From Dimorphilus gyrociliatus (Eukaryota > Annelida > Polychaeta > Dinophilidae), in NCBI GenBank assembly GCA_904063045.1, contig CAJFCJ010000009.1, positions 1,158,942 to 1,222,941 of the forward strand: a stretch of DNA of 64,000 bases. Reading direction: 5' to 3'. The first letter of the stretch is position 1. Every line of letters begins with the position of its first letter. The notes under the pieces are model-generated. The model had not been told where the DNA came from. It ran no database searches and worked only from the letters and a program-made list of their open reading frames with translations. This document shows, one piece after another, positions 1-11,555 of the stretch. The translations under genes were made by a program, and so were the position numbers.

Positions 1-840
1 ACTCCACCACGATTTCAGTATAAGAACTCTTTGCAGTTTGAGACCAACGCCCCTTTCAAATTCCTTTGCTTCGCTTTTCAATTTATCAAATTCTTTTTCA
101 GTTGTTAGAGGTTCAACAGACAGCAGCCATTTATCGATCGTATCTGCTAAATTAGGAACGGGTAGAGTTGGCAATGAACTTTGATAAGAATTCGTAGACG
201 GATGATAACCAGATATAAGTTTTACGAAAAACGCCCATACTGCAGTTGACCAGCTAATTCCTCTTCCAGGTCTCTCATCCATCCATCCTGTGTAACGCAA
301 TAATAAGCGTAAAGTCCATCTCCTAATGTACATTAAGCCGATAAAGAAAACCACTCCTCCGGCAAATGATACAGTAACAATTTTTAAAGGCTTTGGATTT
401 TCTACTGGTATATATTTTTCCAATTTGTGCAATTCATCAGTCAGAGGTTTTGCAAATTTTGGTTCTTTTGCAAGAAGTAGTGAAAAAGCACCTGTAGTTA
501 CTCCTAAATTATAAATATGGGTTGGCCATAGACCATTAGCGAGTAGGTTCCTGTTGAAAATGAAAATTATTAAAGTTATAAAGGCTAAATGAGCACTAAT
601 TATGTAAAAAAAATTGATTATAATTGTCAGATATATTTATCAGAACAAAAGTAATAAATAATTCAATATATCCATGTCAAACACGCCAGAGAAAGGAAAT
701 CTAGTTGATAAGTACCTCGTTGTATAAAATCGACGGACCCAATTCTTCCGCAATCCCCTAATAAAGTCTTGAGTTGGTTCCCTTCCCTCCTCCAAATGAT
801 AAACATTAAATTCTGCAACCGCTTGACGCGCCTCTGCCAT
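1..840 (-). CDS. CPT1: Carnitine O-palmitoyltransferase 1, N-terminal part (cut by window edge)
   Basis: CPT1 sits in the mitochondrial outer membrane and converts long-chain acyl-CoA to acylcarnitine, the regulated entry step of beta-oxidation. Exon 1 runs 840-716 from an ATG and starts MAEARQAVAEF, close to the vertebrate CPT1 N-terminus. It ends at a GTACTT donor; the next exon starts at 550 after a CAG acceptor, with matching phase, and runs off the window. That exon reads LWPTHIYNLG, a second hydrophobic stretch (IVTVSFAGGVVFFIGLMYI), then GWMDERPG, SSLPTLPVPNLADTI and LQRVLILKSWW, all family landmarks in the expected order. Two membrane segments flank a short loop, as in the family. The catalytic His region lies outside the window. 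Residue 5 is Arg where vertebrate CPT1A has His. Identification is firm; the isoform cannot be told. Confidence 0.93.
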
Positions 841-1362
841 AGCCAGTATCTATAAGCTTATCATTATTGCCAACAGAGTTTTCACTTTCTGAATACAATG
901 CAGTTAGCCTCTTGATGCAAAATATAAACAAATTCACAATCCGTCTCACTTTCTCCCTGCCTCTTTATAGACGCGGAGCGGGTACCGTTAAAAAACCAGT
1001 TTTTAATAAGAGTATGAAGGTTGCTGATTGGCTAACATCTCTAAACAAAATTATACTCTATACCGCGAAAATCTCAAGAGAGAATTATTTAAATATTTTC
1101 ATTACTTGTAATTTTTTTTAAAATCGCACGTGGTATAGTTTAAGAAAGATTTTAATTTTTATTAATATTCATTTTTGAAAAAAATAAAACTGCATCCATT
1201 TTTCAATCAGCTGCTAAATGAAAATACCAATTTTTCAATAATAATTATAAACACATTGTGATCGATCTGTTAATGTTAAAGTTTATCAAACACTCTTAAA
1301 GCTGCAGGTATATCAAATATATCTATTACATGATTGTTGCCTTTCTATGTTTTTAAAACATC
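841..1362. other. Intergenic: CPT1 promoter and CEP89 3' flank
   Basis: AT-rich spacer. It holds the likely CPT1 promoter (CCAAT box, short GC-richer segment). A short open frame at 867-1121 has no recognisable content. I see no gene here. Confidence 0.6.
1023..1036 (-). promoter_or_regulatory. CCAAT box upstream of CPT1
   Basis: ATTGG at 1027-1031 gives GTTAGCCAATCAGC on the minus strand, an NF-Y type CCAAT box about 185 bases upstream of the CPT1 ATG. A GC-richer patch (970-985) lies between the two. Placement fits a promoter element; binding is inferred. Confidence 0.4.
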
Positions 1363-4300
1363 CTAAGTACTGGATTCATCTTTTTCGGTTATGGTTTTGG
1401 CTGATCTGTCAGCTTGACTTAATTCACTTTTTTTACTTTCTATTCTTAATCTCCTATTTTCTTCCATTGTACTCTTCCAAACTTGTTCAAGATCTTGTTC
1501 TAGAGACTCTTTTTCGCATCGTGTGCGTTCTAATTCGGACTCTTTATCTCTTATCAGCAATCTAAGATGTCTCATCTCTCTTTCGTACTGATCAGATAAT
1601 TTTTTCATTTCTATATCCTTCTCCTTCAGTGACTCACAGACTTCTTCAATCTTTTCTTCAGCTTTCAGCTTAACTGACTAGAATTGAAAAGTATGATGAG
1701 TTTATTATTGAAAATTTAAAATATACATTCACTGAATACAAACTTTTAACTTTTCTTTATTTACTAATTTTTGCTTTTCTATTAAGAAGTTTTCCTTAAG
1801 TATTTTTTGTCTTTCTTTTTCCTTATGATGTACAGTTTTTTTCAGACTATCTCTCTCAAATGCCGCTCTTTCAGCCTATAAAATAAAATTGTTATATAAA
1901 AAACAAGTTAACTAGCCGAAAAAAGATATTAATCTATCTTTTATACTAACCGCTTTCACAACGGCTTGCAAATATTGTTCAATAGATTGACCCTTAAGAT
2001 CCGCTTGTTTTAGAATGTGTTGCATCAGCTCAACCTTTCTACGAGATTTACGTAAATGTTTGGATAATTGTTTTATTTCATTTCTTAGTTGTTTATTAAC
2101 AAATTCCAAATCTTCAGCTTTTACAACCGCCGTTGTTTTCTCAGTTACAGCTTCTGAAAGTTTATCTCTTAAAATATTTTTTTCTGATTCCCATTTATCC
2201 AATTCCTCAGATCTCTTTTGTTTAAATTCTGCAATGGCTTTGGAATGTTCGTCATGTGGTACATTACATTGGGCATCTATAAGGGCATCATCTAGTGATT
2301 TTTTTAATGTAACGCACTTGTCTCTTAATTCTTTTACTTCAATCTGAAGAGCTTCTTTCACTGCTTTAGATTCCGTGAATTGCTTTGTTATTTTATTAAT
2401 TTCATAAGAATGAGCAGCAATTATGTCCCGTTCTTTTCCTTGTTGAACATCTAATTGTTCCAAGAGAAGCTGATTTTCTTCTATGACAAGTTTACAGTGC
2501 TCTTGCATTTTCTTCCATTCGCTCATCGTTATTGGTTCACCTCCTGCTTCTTGTTCCAAGCGTATATGTAATCTATTGTTCTCCTCAATTATTATTTGAA
2601 GTTCTTCTTTCAATTTAAAAAATCCTTCTTTGTATCTGGAGAACTCTTTTAATCTCTCGTCATATTCGAGGAAAAGAGGAGATAGATATCTGGGATCAAT
2701 CTTTATAGATTGAATAAATTAATGAGAAATTTTTTCGAGTAATGAAATTTAAAAGTGATACTAACCCACCAGGAAGGAACACTCCTGCCATCAGGAAATA
2801 ATTCTTGAGATCTCGGAGGGGGCTTGTAGTGAAGTTGATAATCGGATAATTCTTTCGTTAATTTGTCAACTTGGTCTTGAAGCCCTTTTATCATATTTCT
2901 AGACGTTCTTGGTGTTTGCTGCTGGGGTTCTAATTGAAAATTATTTTAGTTCAAACCTAATAAAATTTATTTTGAAAAAACCTGATCTGCCTCTCTCGAG
3001 TATCTTCACCCTTTCCAGTATGTTCATCCATTCTCTGTCTTTAGCTATCATTTCATTTTTTAAGTTCTTGATATATTCATCTTGCTTATCAATTGTCACG
3101 GATTGAAGAGTGCTCTGAACTTGAGATGGTTCATCGTCGTCAAGGCCACTTTCCTCGTGTCCTCTTGATCTATCTCTTTCTCTTAATTCTTCTATTTCTC
3201 TTTCGAGTCTTTCGGTTTTTTCTCTCAGTTGGGCAATTTTTGGGGAAGTTGATAGAGTTGAAAGTAAATCTTTAAAAATACAACATATTTACTACTAAGA
3301 AACTATTCGAAGAAACTATTTCAAACTACCTGTTTGTCCTAAAGGTAAAGTAGCTTCCCCTGGTGAAAGAGCCCCACTAGCTTGTTCGAAACTTACTCGA
3401 GTGGAGGGGATAATTTGCTGTAAAACAATCCACATTAATAATTTTGTTGTTAAGATTTTCAAAAAATTTTAAGGCCTATTCGGTGAAAAATAGAACCCAC
3501 ATCTTCTATCGATCTCATAGTTGACTTAAGAGATGATTTGGTAACATTTAATGAGGATTTTGATACTCGAGACCCTCTAGAGCCGTATGAAAGTCGAACA
3601 TCATCAGTAGCGTCACGAGATCTAGGCCATTGGGATTTCGTGGCGGTTGGTGAGTTTCGTGAAAGCTCAGGCTATAAGTGAAAATTATAGTATTTATATC
3701 AAGTAATCTCTTCTGACATACAATATCAATCAATCAAAATAAAAATTAATCACTCAGAAAGAAATAAATTATATCAAAAAGAAAAAGTAATAATGAATTT
3801 TTTTGTGGGGATATACAGTGGAAGAATAGTTTAGAATGGATAAAAAAAATTATTCACACAAAGAGAAGTGGAAACATTTGCTTTTTCATGCAAATCACCT
3901 GATTCACCCTTGAAGAAATCCTATCGAAGGCTGAAAAAAATAGCATAAACTAACTCCATGCATACCAAATCATAAGAGTATAAATCAATATGTCTATAAA
4001 TGACAGTGAAATATCTTCTAGTAATTACATTTACAATTACAGATTAGTTCATTTAACTTTTGTAATAGAAGCAAGCTATTGTGATCAGAAGCCCAGGTAT
4101 TTCACCTTATCACTATGGAAAGAGAAAGGGGTCGTGGATCTATTTCCTAAGGTATTTACTTCCTGATTTTCAATTGGAGCTTCTTCAAAGGAATTGTTAT
4201 CTTCTGTTACAGAAGTAATGCTATCTGAATCGACTGTTGCTTTTTTTTCAACTTCATGCACTTCAACAGTGGTATGAATGGGCGATTGTTTTTTTACAAC

Positions 4301-5537
4301 AGTTTCTAAAACATTCCTTTCAAGCGAAGTTTTATTTACGCTAGAGTACAATCCTTCAAGGAGGTTATCAACTTTTTGAGGCACTATATATTAGTGGTTT
4401 GGTTTAAGAATATGGGCTGTACATTACAAAACTTGAATATGGTTTTACCTGGTGGGGAAATATCCCCATCTAAATCATCTTCACTATCATCTCCTCGAAA
4501 TCCTTCTGGAGGTAATGGGGGATCCGGTGATGTTCTCCAGTCACCCCGTCTTTCAATGGTATCGTAGCTTTTGTAATGTGATAAATATTAGTATAGCGAT
4601 ATATAACAACAAAAATTAAAGCAGAAAATGAAACAGTAATAATTATTACTACACAAATAATCTGATCAGAAAAATAGAAAAATTAAGAGATAAATCTGGA
4701 TGTGTCACGAGTTTGAATCTTAAATACTTAAGATGATTGTTAGGCTTACCAGGGATCATTTATATTATCTACATTTGAATAAGAATTTGTAGTTGGTCCT
4801 ATAAGTTCTGTAACAATTCGTGCTGATGAAAAGGCAACAGCTTGAATATTGTTTTCAGGCAGAGGATAGTGATAGGGTAAACCGACGAATGCAGCTTTCG
4901 GTAAGAGATATTTGCCAAGAGTGTGCTTAAAGGCGTTAATAACAGATTAGAAAATATTAGGTGATTCTATTCTGAATGCAGAAATACATAAAAGCGCTAT
5001 GTTGAACTAACACAAGAAAGAGAATAAACACAATATCGAGATTAAGCAAAGAAAGCCTATTTAAGTTGGTTTTAAAGATAGGAAACTAAGCAAATTAACT
5101 TCACATACGGTGATGGACTTCGTGCGTTGGCGTAATCGTATAAAGTTGTATCTGTATCCGTATGAATTTCTATATCATGATCGGGAGGGGAGAAAAACCT
5201 GTGCATTATTGACGAATTTAATACTGTAGAAGCAAGGCCCGAATTCATTGTTGTTGATACATCCTGTTTTGGAACAGGAGAACTTCTTGGAGAAGCAGTA
5301 ATAGCTACCGAAGGAGTTACTGCTGTTGCAATAGTCATCTGTTTGGAAGTTGATCACGAAAATCAGACAAGCAATATCAATCAACTGGTTATTTATCAAC
5401 AGGGCGATAATAAAACAACTTTCTTATTTTTAAAGAAACACCTCCCGCATAAAACTTACGCCATCGTTCTTTAAACCTTTTCGCTTCCCTTTCTTTGTAG
5501 AAGAGCTTTTTTGTTTATTTCCTTTTTTTTCAGCCAT
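1363..5537 (-). CDS. CEP89: Centrosomal protein of 89 kDa (CEP89/CCDC123)
   Basis: CEP89 is a distal-appendage protein of the mother centriole needed for ciliogenesis. The start MAEKKGNKQKSS at 5537 is followed by a GTAAGT donor. I read about twelve exons: 5537-5461, 5338-5109, about 4932-4751, 4566-4453, 4386-4160, 3680-3500, 3421-3331, 3272-2990, 2930-2767, 2707-1951, 1877-1752 and 1681-1363. The N-terminal third is low-complexity and Ser/Pro-rich; from about 3270 onward it is coiled coil. Diagnostic matches to vertebrate CEP89 are PSWW..IDPRYLSPLFLEY, the stretch EENQLLLEQLDVQQ, and near the C-terminus YEREMRHLRLLIRDKESEL followed by STMEENRRLR. My exon model gives somewhat more residues than human CEP89, mostly in the N-terminal half where exon borders are least certain. 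One donor (GTTTGT near 1751) is weak. Confidence 0.88.
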
Positions 5538-6072
5538 TTTACAAGAAAAAACGGATGATGAAACTTGTTCGCTCTTGTTCGCGGTGGAATTTGAAAACGA
5601 CTGGTTCCCTACTCCAACCCGACAAAAAGAGTGGCAGTAGTATTTCAAAAAATCTAAATAAGAAGAAATTTATCCAAATAGAAAATAATTTCAAATAAAT
5701 GAATAATATTAAAGATTAGGTATTATTTAAAAAAAGATAATCATTCTTTAATATACTTTATTAGTATTTATAATAAATCATAGAAAAACTAGACAGAATT
5801 TTAAATGAATCGTAGAATCTACAAACTATTAAATATGTCCAATTAAAGACAACTTTCAATGGGTATTATTGAAATTAAACGTGATTTTATAAACTAATTT
5901 AAATTTTAAACAGTTTAAAAAATGCCGCTGTATTTGATACTTTTACTAATTATCGGAATATCAATTACCCCTTTCCTCTATTATAATAATCGGTTATGTT
6001 TAGACTATATAAGGCAACCGTACGTATTCTTTTGCTTAAAGGTTACTAAGTTAATATTTTGAATATTATCGC
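5538..6072. promoter_or_regulatory. Divergent spacer between CEP89 and the 644-residue ORF
   Basis: About 535 bases separating two divergently transcribed genes; very AT-rich. A clear TATA-type sequence, TATATAAGG, lies at 6006-6014, about 60 bases before the ATG at 6073. I see no gene. A longer open frame (5648-5430 minus) only extends the first CEP89 exon upstream of its ATG. Confidence 0.55.
6006..6014 (+). promoter_or_regulatory. TATA box of the 644-residue ORF
   Basis: TATATAAGG matches the TATA consensus closely. With an initiation site about 30 bases downstream, the 5' leader would be only about 30-40 bases before the ATG at 6073. No comparable TATA box was seen at the other gene starts I examined. 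Confidence 0.5.
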
Positions 6073-8007
6073 ATGAACATGTTATTTAGGAGGATATCGA
6101 TGGATTATCCTCCAAGCCAAGACACGCTTAATGCCACGGAGAAGGAAATTAAATCACCCTATGTACATCTTGTTCGACAATTAAGAACAGTATTTCAAAA
6201 ATATCCCAATAGACATATTGCTACTCAAACAAAACCTTTAAATTCCGATACATCAATTAGTTATGACGTTTCTGTTGAAGCTTGCTCTGATATAAGTTCT
6301 TGTAGTAAATCAGGAAATGAATCTTCATTGGACAGTAATTGGTTAGATGTCGATGGAGGTCAACTGTGTATCCACAGGATATCAAGCAGTGATGAGGAAG
6401 ATGTGGTAAAATCAGGTATTAGCGATAAAATTGGTAAAGAATACAGCGGAAATACGAATGAAAAGGGACATTCTAAGTTAGAAAGTAAAGATGATATAAA
6501 GGAAATACCAAAAAGGGTCGATTATAGAAAATTTGATGAAAAATTTAAATCAAAGGAAAGGAAAAGGAATATTAAAGGAAAGTCTTTAATTACTATCGAT
6601 CAGGATGCTTTGAAATTTGTTATAAAAAAGAATCCCGATGACGACGAAGATAGCGACTATGACGAAAATGAAAATAAAAATTTGAGAGAGTTTTCAATGA
6701 ATTACGTATTAGAATCAGTTATATCTCAATTCCAATCAAGCATAAAGAATCATGATTCATCTTTTGAGAAATCAAAGAAAAAATGTTTAGTAATTAAACT
6801 TAAATTGGAAGATGGATATAGTAATGTATCAGCATTGTCTACTTCCAGGAAGAAGCTGAATGATTGGTCAGCATATTATGGAAATATAATTTTATCTGTC
6901 ATAGTGTTTTTTATTGTTGGTTTATATATCCTTAAAAAAGTATACATTGAAAATAATAGCAATAATAGCGAAGATAGAAACGATCAAACTCCAACTAAGC
7001 TATTAGAAGATATTCTCTCACTCTTCTATAACGCCTCTAAAAATGATATTCGTACGGGGTTGGAAAATTTTTTCCAGATGACATCAAATAAGAATCGTAG
7101 CTATAATAACAATCATCCACCAGTATTGAATGGGTCAGGCGATGATAATTTAAATGATGTTGAAACGAAAGTAGTTACAATAATATCTCAAGAAATCTAT
7201 TCAATATTCTATAGAAATATTCAGAGGAAATTAAAAGAATTTCAAAATGCCTTTAAAAACGGCTTGAAGAATCCGATTAAATTCTTTCAAGTTTTTATAG
7301 TAACATTAACGTATTTACTTGTTGAAATGGTAAAATTTGGCTTAGATGTTATTAGTAAAACACTCCAGCTGACAGCTGTCATTACTTTAGCTCTTATCTA
7401 CCTAATTGTTAACTTAAGTAATTGGATTATTTATAATATTAATGAAAATGTTTCAAATTTGTCTATTTTTATAATTAATCTATTATCATTCCCTATTCGA
7501 TTGTTTAGGAGAGGATTTAGCATTTTTTATCGTAAGATAAGATATTTTATATATAGTAAAGAATCGGATGATTGGACGGAACAAGAGGATATTGAACTAA
7601 TGGAATTGAGAAGAGCAAACTCATTTAATTTACTCAATCAGAATAATAATGCTGATCTTTCTTTAACAACTGATAATTCTTCATTTTGTTGTACATGTTC
7701 GTCCCAAAGTTCTTTTACATCCCTTAATGAATTGACTGAGGTTGATGATAGAAACAGTATTAAAGAATTAGAAGAAGATGAAGAGAGTGAGTGTAGAACA
7801 GCAATAAACAATCTAAGTGTTAATTTAAACTACTTAGACGAGAAAATATATCAGAATCCATACGAAAATTTAGTAAGAAAAGATTTTAAATTATTTCAAT
7901 CAAGAAGTATAAGAATTATGAAAGGATTAACTAATCCACATTTAATATTAAGAGATTTAATAAACTTTTATATAAAATATGATAATTGCAGTATAAAGAA
8001 AAAATAA
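6073..8007 (+). CDS. Intronless 644-residue multi-pass membrane protein, unrecognised
   Basis: I do not recognise this protein. It is one uninterrupted frame from ATG 6073 to TAA, the only long intronless gene in an intron-rich window. Residues 1-270 are hydrophilic, with Ser/Asp/Glu-rich acidic patches (SSSDEEDVV, DDDEDSDYDENENK) and Lys-rich stretches. A hydrophobic segment follows at about 272-292 (IILSVIVFFIVGLYILKKV), then an Asn-rich loop. A second cluster of hydrophobic stretches lies at about 407-423, 433-452 and 463-476, followed by basic residues (RLFRRGF..YRKIRYF) and an acidic Ser/Cys-rich tail containing FCCTCSSQSSF. The topology suggests an organelle or nuclear-envelope membrane protein, but no family motif supports that. 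Two alternative ATGs lie close by, at 6079 and 6100. Confidence 0.7.
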   Translation: MNMLFRRISMDYPPSQDTLNATEKEIKSPYVHLVRQLRTVFQKYPNRHIATQTKPLNSDTSISYDVSVEACSDISSCSKSGNESSLDSNWLDVDGGQLCIHRISSSDEEDVVKSGISDKIGKEYSGNTNEKGHSKLESKDDIKEIPKRVDYRKFDEKFKSKERKRNIKGKSLITIDQDALKFVIKKNPDDDEDSDYDENENKNLREFSMNYVLESVISQFQSSIKNHDSSFEKSKKKCLVIKLKLEDGYSNVSALSTSRKKLNDWSAYYGNIILSVIVFFIVGLYILKKVYIENNSNNSEDRNDQTPTKLLEDILSLFYNASKNDIRTGLENFFQMTSNKNRSYNNNHPPVLNGSGDDNLNDVETKVVTIISQEIYSIFYRNIQRKLKEFQNAFKNGLKNPIKFFQVFIVTLTYLLVEMVKFGLDVISKTLQLTAVITLALIYLIVNLSNWIIYNINENVSNLSIFIINLLSFPIRLFRRGFSIFYRKIRYFIYSKESDDWTEQEDIELMELRRANSFNLLNQNNNADLSLTTDNSSFCCTCSSQSSFTSLNELTEVDDRNSIKELEEDEESECRTAINNLSVNLNYLDEKIYQNPYENLVRKDFKLFQSRSIRIMKGLTNPHLILRDLINFYIKYDNCSIKKK

Positions 8008-8286
8008 AAATTAATCAATCATGAAAAAAGTATGAAAAGATTATAAATCAACAATTATTTAATGAAGTTATTTATATATAAATACTGTATATATAGCATT
8101 CAATTATTAATATAAATAAGCTTAATAATATATTTTTATTTATACTCTGTCAACTTTGAGTAGGATTAAATTTATTCAATAAATCAATTAATTCCAATTC
8201 AATATGCTGTGTAAGTAACAATTTTGCTCTTCTTTCCTAATTTAATGATATTACATTAATCAAAGTTGTAATTAATTATTTTTATA

Positions 8287-10810
8287 TTAACTAACTGCTA
8301 TAATTTCTTCATTTCTTATTGTAACATCTTTCTTTTCCATATGAATTTCATAGTCACTCTTCTCTTGTGCTCTTTTTGTACTTTCGTCTAATAACTTGAT
8401 AAGTCTATAGCAAGTTAGTGGCATCACTAGAAGGAGAAAGATTCCGGCAAATACCGGAAGATATAAATTATTAAAGTCTTGTTCGAATTTGTCCAGAAAC
8501 TTTTCCATATTGATATCTTCTCCTAAGCATTGTCTTGTTTGAGCCGCAACTGTTTTCGGATTTCGATATTGACCATTCGATCTACATGAACTATGAAAGA
8601 AATTACAAGATCTATGAGTTCAATAAAGTACAATATTTTGTTTTGTATGAAAAATAATAGAAGACGAAAAACCTGCAGGAAGTTGATGCAAAACCTGAAG
8701 AAAAATAAAAAGGTGGGCAAGGTAGGCATCGTCTATAGAATCCAATTCTTGGTTGATAGTGTCCAGCTTTACAAGGTTTACATATGTCTCTTTCAAGGCT
8801 TAAAATTAGAGTAAATTAGTTTAATCTATCCAATTTACATATTTACAGGCAATTTACAAATAACCAGCCGGACAAGCGAATGTCAAGTTAAATCTGTCAT
8901 CCATGAAGGTTATATTGTAGTCATTTTCGTCGAAAGTTCGCCTATCTTTCCGCCACTCGATAATAATATTTCTTATCTATAGTAATACATGTTAAATGTG
9001 CACATTTGAATGAAGCATTAAAAGTATTTACGTGTTTCAAATGCTTAGAAATATGCCGAAGGGTGCAAACATCCTTACAAATTCTACCTAATTTTAGAGT
9101 AACGTCCAATATGTAAGTGTTTAGTCTTGAATAATAAAAACTGTGAAATAAAATAGCAAATTGCATTCATTTCTATTATTAACTTATTTTCTCTCTCTCT
9201 CTCTCGCAACATTACTAACGTAAAGTCTAAAGTTGGACCTTTTCCACTCTCTTCGTAACAATCTTGATAACCTTGAAATGACAAGGATCTCTTTTTTGTA
9301 TTCTAAATATACACTTGTATATACAATATATATGTATAAATTTATACCTATAACGATGCAAGGTCTCGAATCGTATTCTTTTATCTTCTCGCATAATTCT
9401 GTAACATAGTTTTTGGACATAGCATTCCTCCTTTCAACACTAGGACACTTACTGTCGCTTGTGACTGTTAAAAATATCTATTTTTTATTAATGATAAAAT
9501 AAATGGTTATTTTTTATAAATATATATTTTACCTTTGTATAGCCAAACATCTGAGTTGGTAGAGTAGGGGGACTTTGATTAAATAATCTATAATTCTCAT
9601 GCTTCTCTAGTACGATATCACTTATATTTTTTATTAAGAGTATGTGTCTTTGACATTGGGAGATTGAAAGTGCTGCAAGTTTATTCGTCGTAAAACCTTG
9701 TGGACAAGGAGTACATTTTTGTATGTGAAATCCCGTTTTATAAAAGCCATATGGGCAAGGAATGCATAAATCAGGATAATACGGATCAATATAATTAAAT
9801 GTAAATCCTTCCTGACAAACTTGATTGTACTTAATATCTTTTTCGGTAGGCATTTTAGTCTGTAAGAATCTATTGTGTATATTGAAAAATGGATATATTG
9901 AGCTTATTATTGGATCTATATGATCTCTTTTTAAATATTTAGATTGTTTAAGAGAATAGGTCATCCATTCTATATCGAAGTATAAATTAGATACTGATTT
10001 CCAGATGTCAATTGCCTCCACTGATATATTAAACAGAAGGATATCAAAATGTTGTCTACCTTTACCTAATATTGTATGTTCATCTAACCAATTTATTCTA
10101 TTGCGAACAGCATCATAGCAACCAAATTTTGTTAAATTGAAAGAGCATCTTCGAAAGAAACGATAGTTTGTTTGGCATAATTTCTTTTTAATATATTTAA
10201 CAATGTGATCGTCGTGTAATAAATAATAATTACATGGATTAAACCATTCGTTATTCTTTTTGAGTGGCATTGCTATTCGCCACGTGGATGAGCTTTTAAA
10301 CCTTAAAGGTTTAGTTGAATATACAATTCTTTCAATTGACATTTCACTCCATTTATTAGTAAAAATGTCTTTAAATTTTTGCCTACAACGATATATACCA
10401 GTACTATTTACTCTTGGATTCCATACAATTAATGAATGAAGATAGTCGGATGAGTTTTTTCTGCTAAGATCTATAGAAAAAATTTCTTCTTTGTTCTCTT
10501 TATTTATTCTGACAAGATTTTGCAATATTACGTTAGAATTTAGAAATATATAAGAAGCATTATTCATCGAAATATTTCCGCGATGAGTTATATTACCATC
10601 CGGTGTTACCCATAGAAACGAATGATTTCTCTGCCGCTTTAACGTGTTATTTTTCTTTAAACCGCATTTTATCAAACTAGGTCTATTTTGATAGATATAA
10701 GTTTCATTTCTATCTAATAATTGATGATTAATAGCTTCAAATATTTTTACTTTAATAACAGTAGACTTTGCGGCAAAAGCAGTTGTTAATAAAATCAATA
10801 AGGAACACAT
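8287..10810 (-). CDS. Ig-domain, cysteine-rich, single-pass surface protein, ZPBP-like
   Basis: The first exon (10810 to about 9528) starts with a signal peptide (MCSLLILLTTAFA). An Ig-like domain follows (IKCGLKK.., SFLWVTPDGN, STGIYRCRQKF), then a Cys-patterned middle region with a C-x18-C-x9-C-x8-C pattern, and a module reading CIPCPYGFY..CTPCPQGF. Smaller exons, about 9437-9365, 9308-9228, 9132-9031, 8979-8867, 8800-8674 and 8572-8287, repeat the middle and Cys-rich modules (KCPSVERRN..ELCEKIKE, then FACPAGYF..CKPCKAGHY..CLPCP). A membrane segment (LPVFAGIFLLLVMPL) and a short charged tail end the protein. Domain order resembles zona pellucida-binding proteins of the sperm acrosome, but those lack a membrane span and the second module. 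Most junctions are in phase; the one near 9365 needs a weak donor. Two tandem genes cannot be fully excluded, but the 70-base gap leaves no room for a second signal or Ig domain. Confidence 0.6.
9191..9205. repeat. (CT)n microsatellite
   Basis: A run of CT dinucleotides inside an intron of the ZPBP-like gene. Confidence 0.9.
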
Positions 10811-11555
10811 ATCTATCTATCAATTAATATGGCATAGAGAGAGAAAAAATAACAAAGTTTTGAAAAAGCTTTAATGACATGAATTAAAAAAACAAAAAGA
10901 AAAATTGTTCCAGCAAGAAAGACTTTTTAACTAAATTCTATATAAAGTACGAAACAAAGCCTAGTAGAGATTATCTAACTTTTCGTATCAACTTTTACTC
11001 ATAAAATATAAAAGACTTTGAACAATTTGTAGAGATTTATTAGATGGATCAAAATATATATAAATTTATATATATATATATATAAAACAAGTAAAGAACC
11101 ATCCAAATATGAAATATCAAACAATTCGAAAAAGAAGTTTTTACCTCGTTAACATTTCCATCTTTTCTTTTTTTAATTATATCTCTCTTGAATGAAAGAT
11201 AGAAGAAGTTCTGTGAAAAAAAAAAGGACAAGAGATACAACAAAAAGAAAGAAAAGGCAAAAGATAAAAAAATAAAGAAACAGGAAATGTTTTCTCTTTG
11301 TAAATGATGTGAAAATGTTCTCTCTCTTGTTTTTTTCCAAAAAAACATGAATTAGACCGTTAAAAAAATAATAAAAAATAATAAACTGGATAAGAAAACA
11401 ATAATAGGTCAACTGCGAAGAAGATTTTTCTTTATCTAACACAAAATATATGAAGAAAGGATTTATAGCCAATTTTTTTGTTGTTGTTTCAATCCGTGTT
11501 AAATTTCTTCTTAAAATAACTATTTTTTTATACACATTTTTTTGTACTTCAACTA
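10811..11555. other. Intergenic, homopolymer-rich
   Basis: Between the ZPBP-like gene start and the ATF2-like stop. It holds A/T and purine-rich tracts and a (TA)n run at 11067-11084. Two minus-strand open frames (11348-11049 and 11535-11173) are composed of low-complexity F/L/K residues. I see no gene. Confidence 0.6.
11067..11084. repeat. (TA)n microsatellite
   Basis: Nine consecutive TA units in intergenic DNA. Confidence 0.9.

Noticed and set aside
867-1121. 84-residue frame upstream of CPT1
   Set aside because: No family similarity, low complexity, and it overlaps the likely CPT1 promoter.
11049-11535. Overlapping 99- and 120-residue minus-strand frames
   Set aside because: Rich in Phe/Leu/Lys from purine and T tracts; no plausible domain and no splice context.
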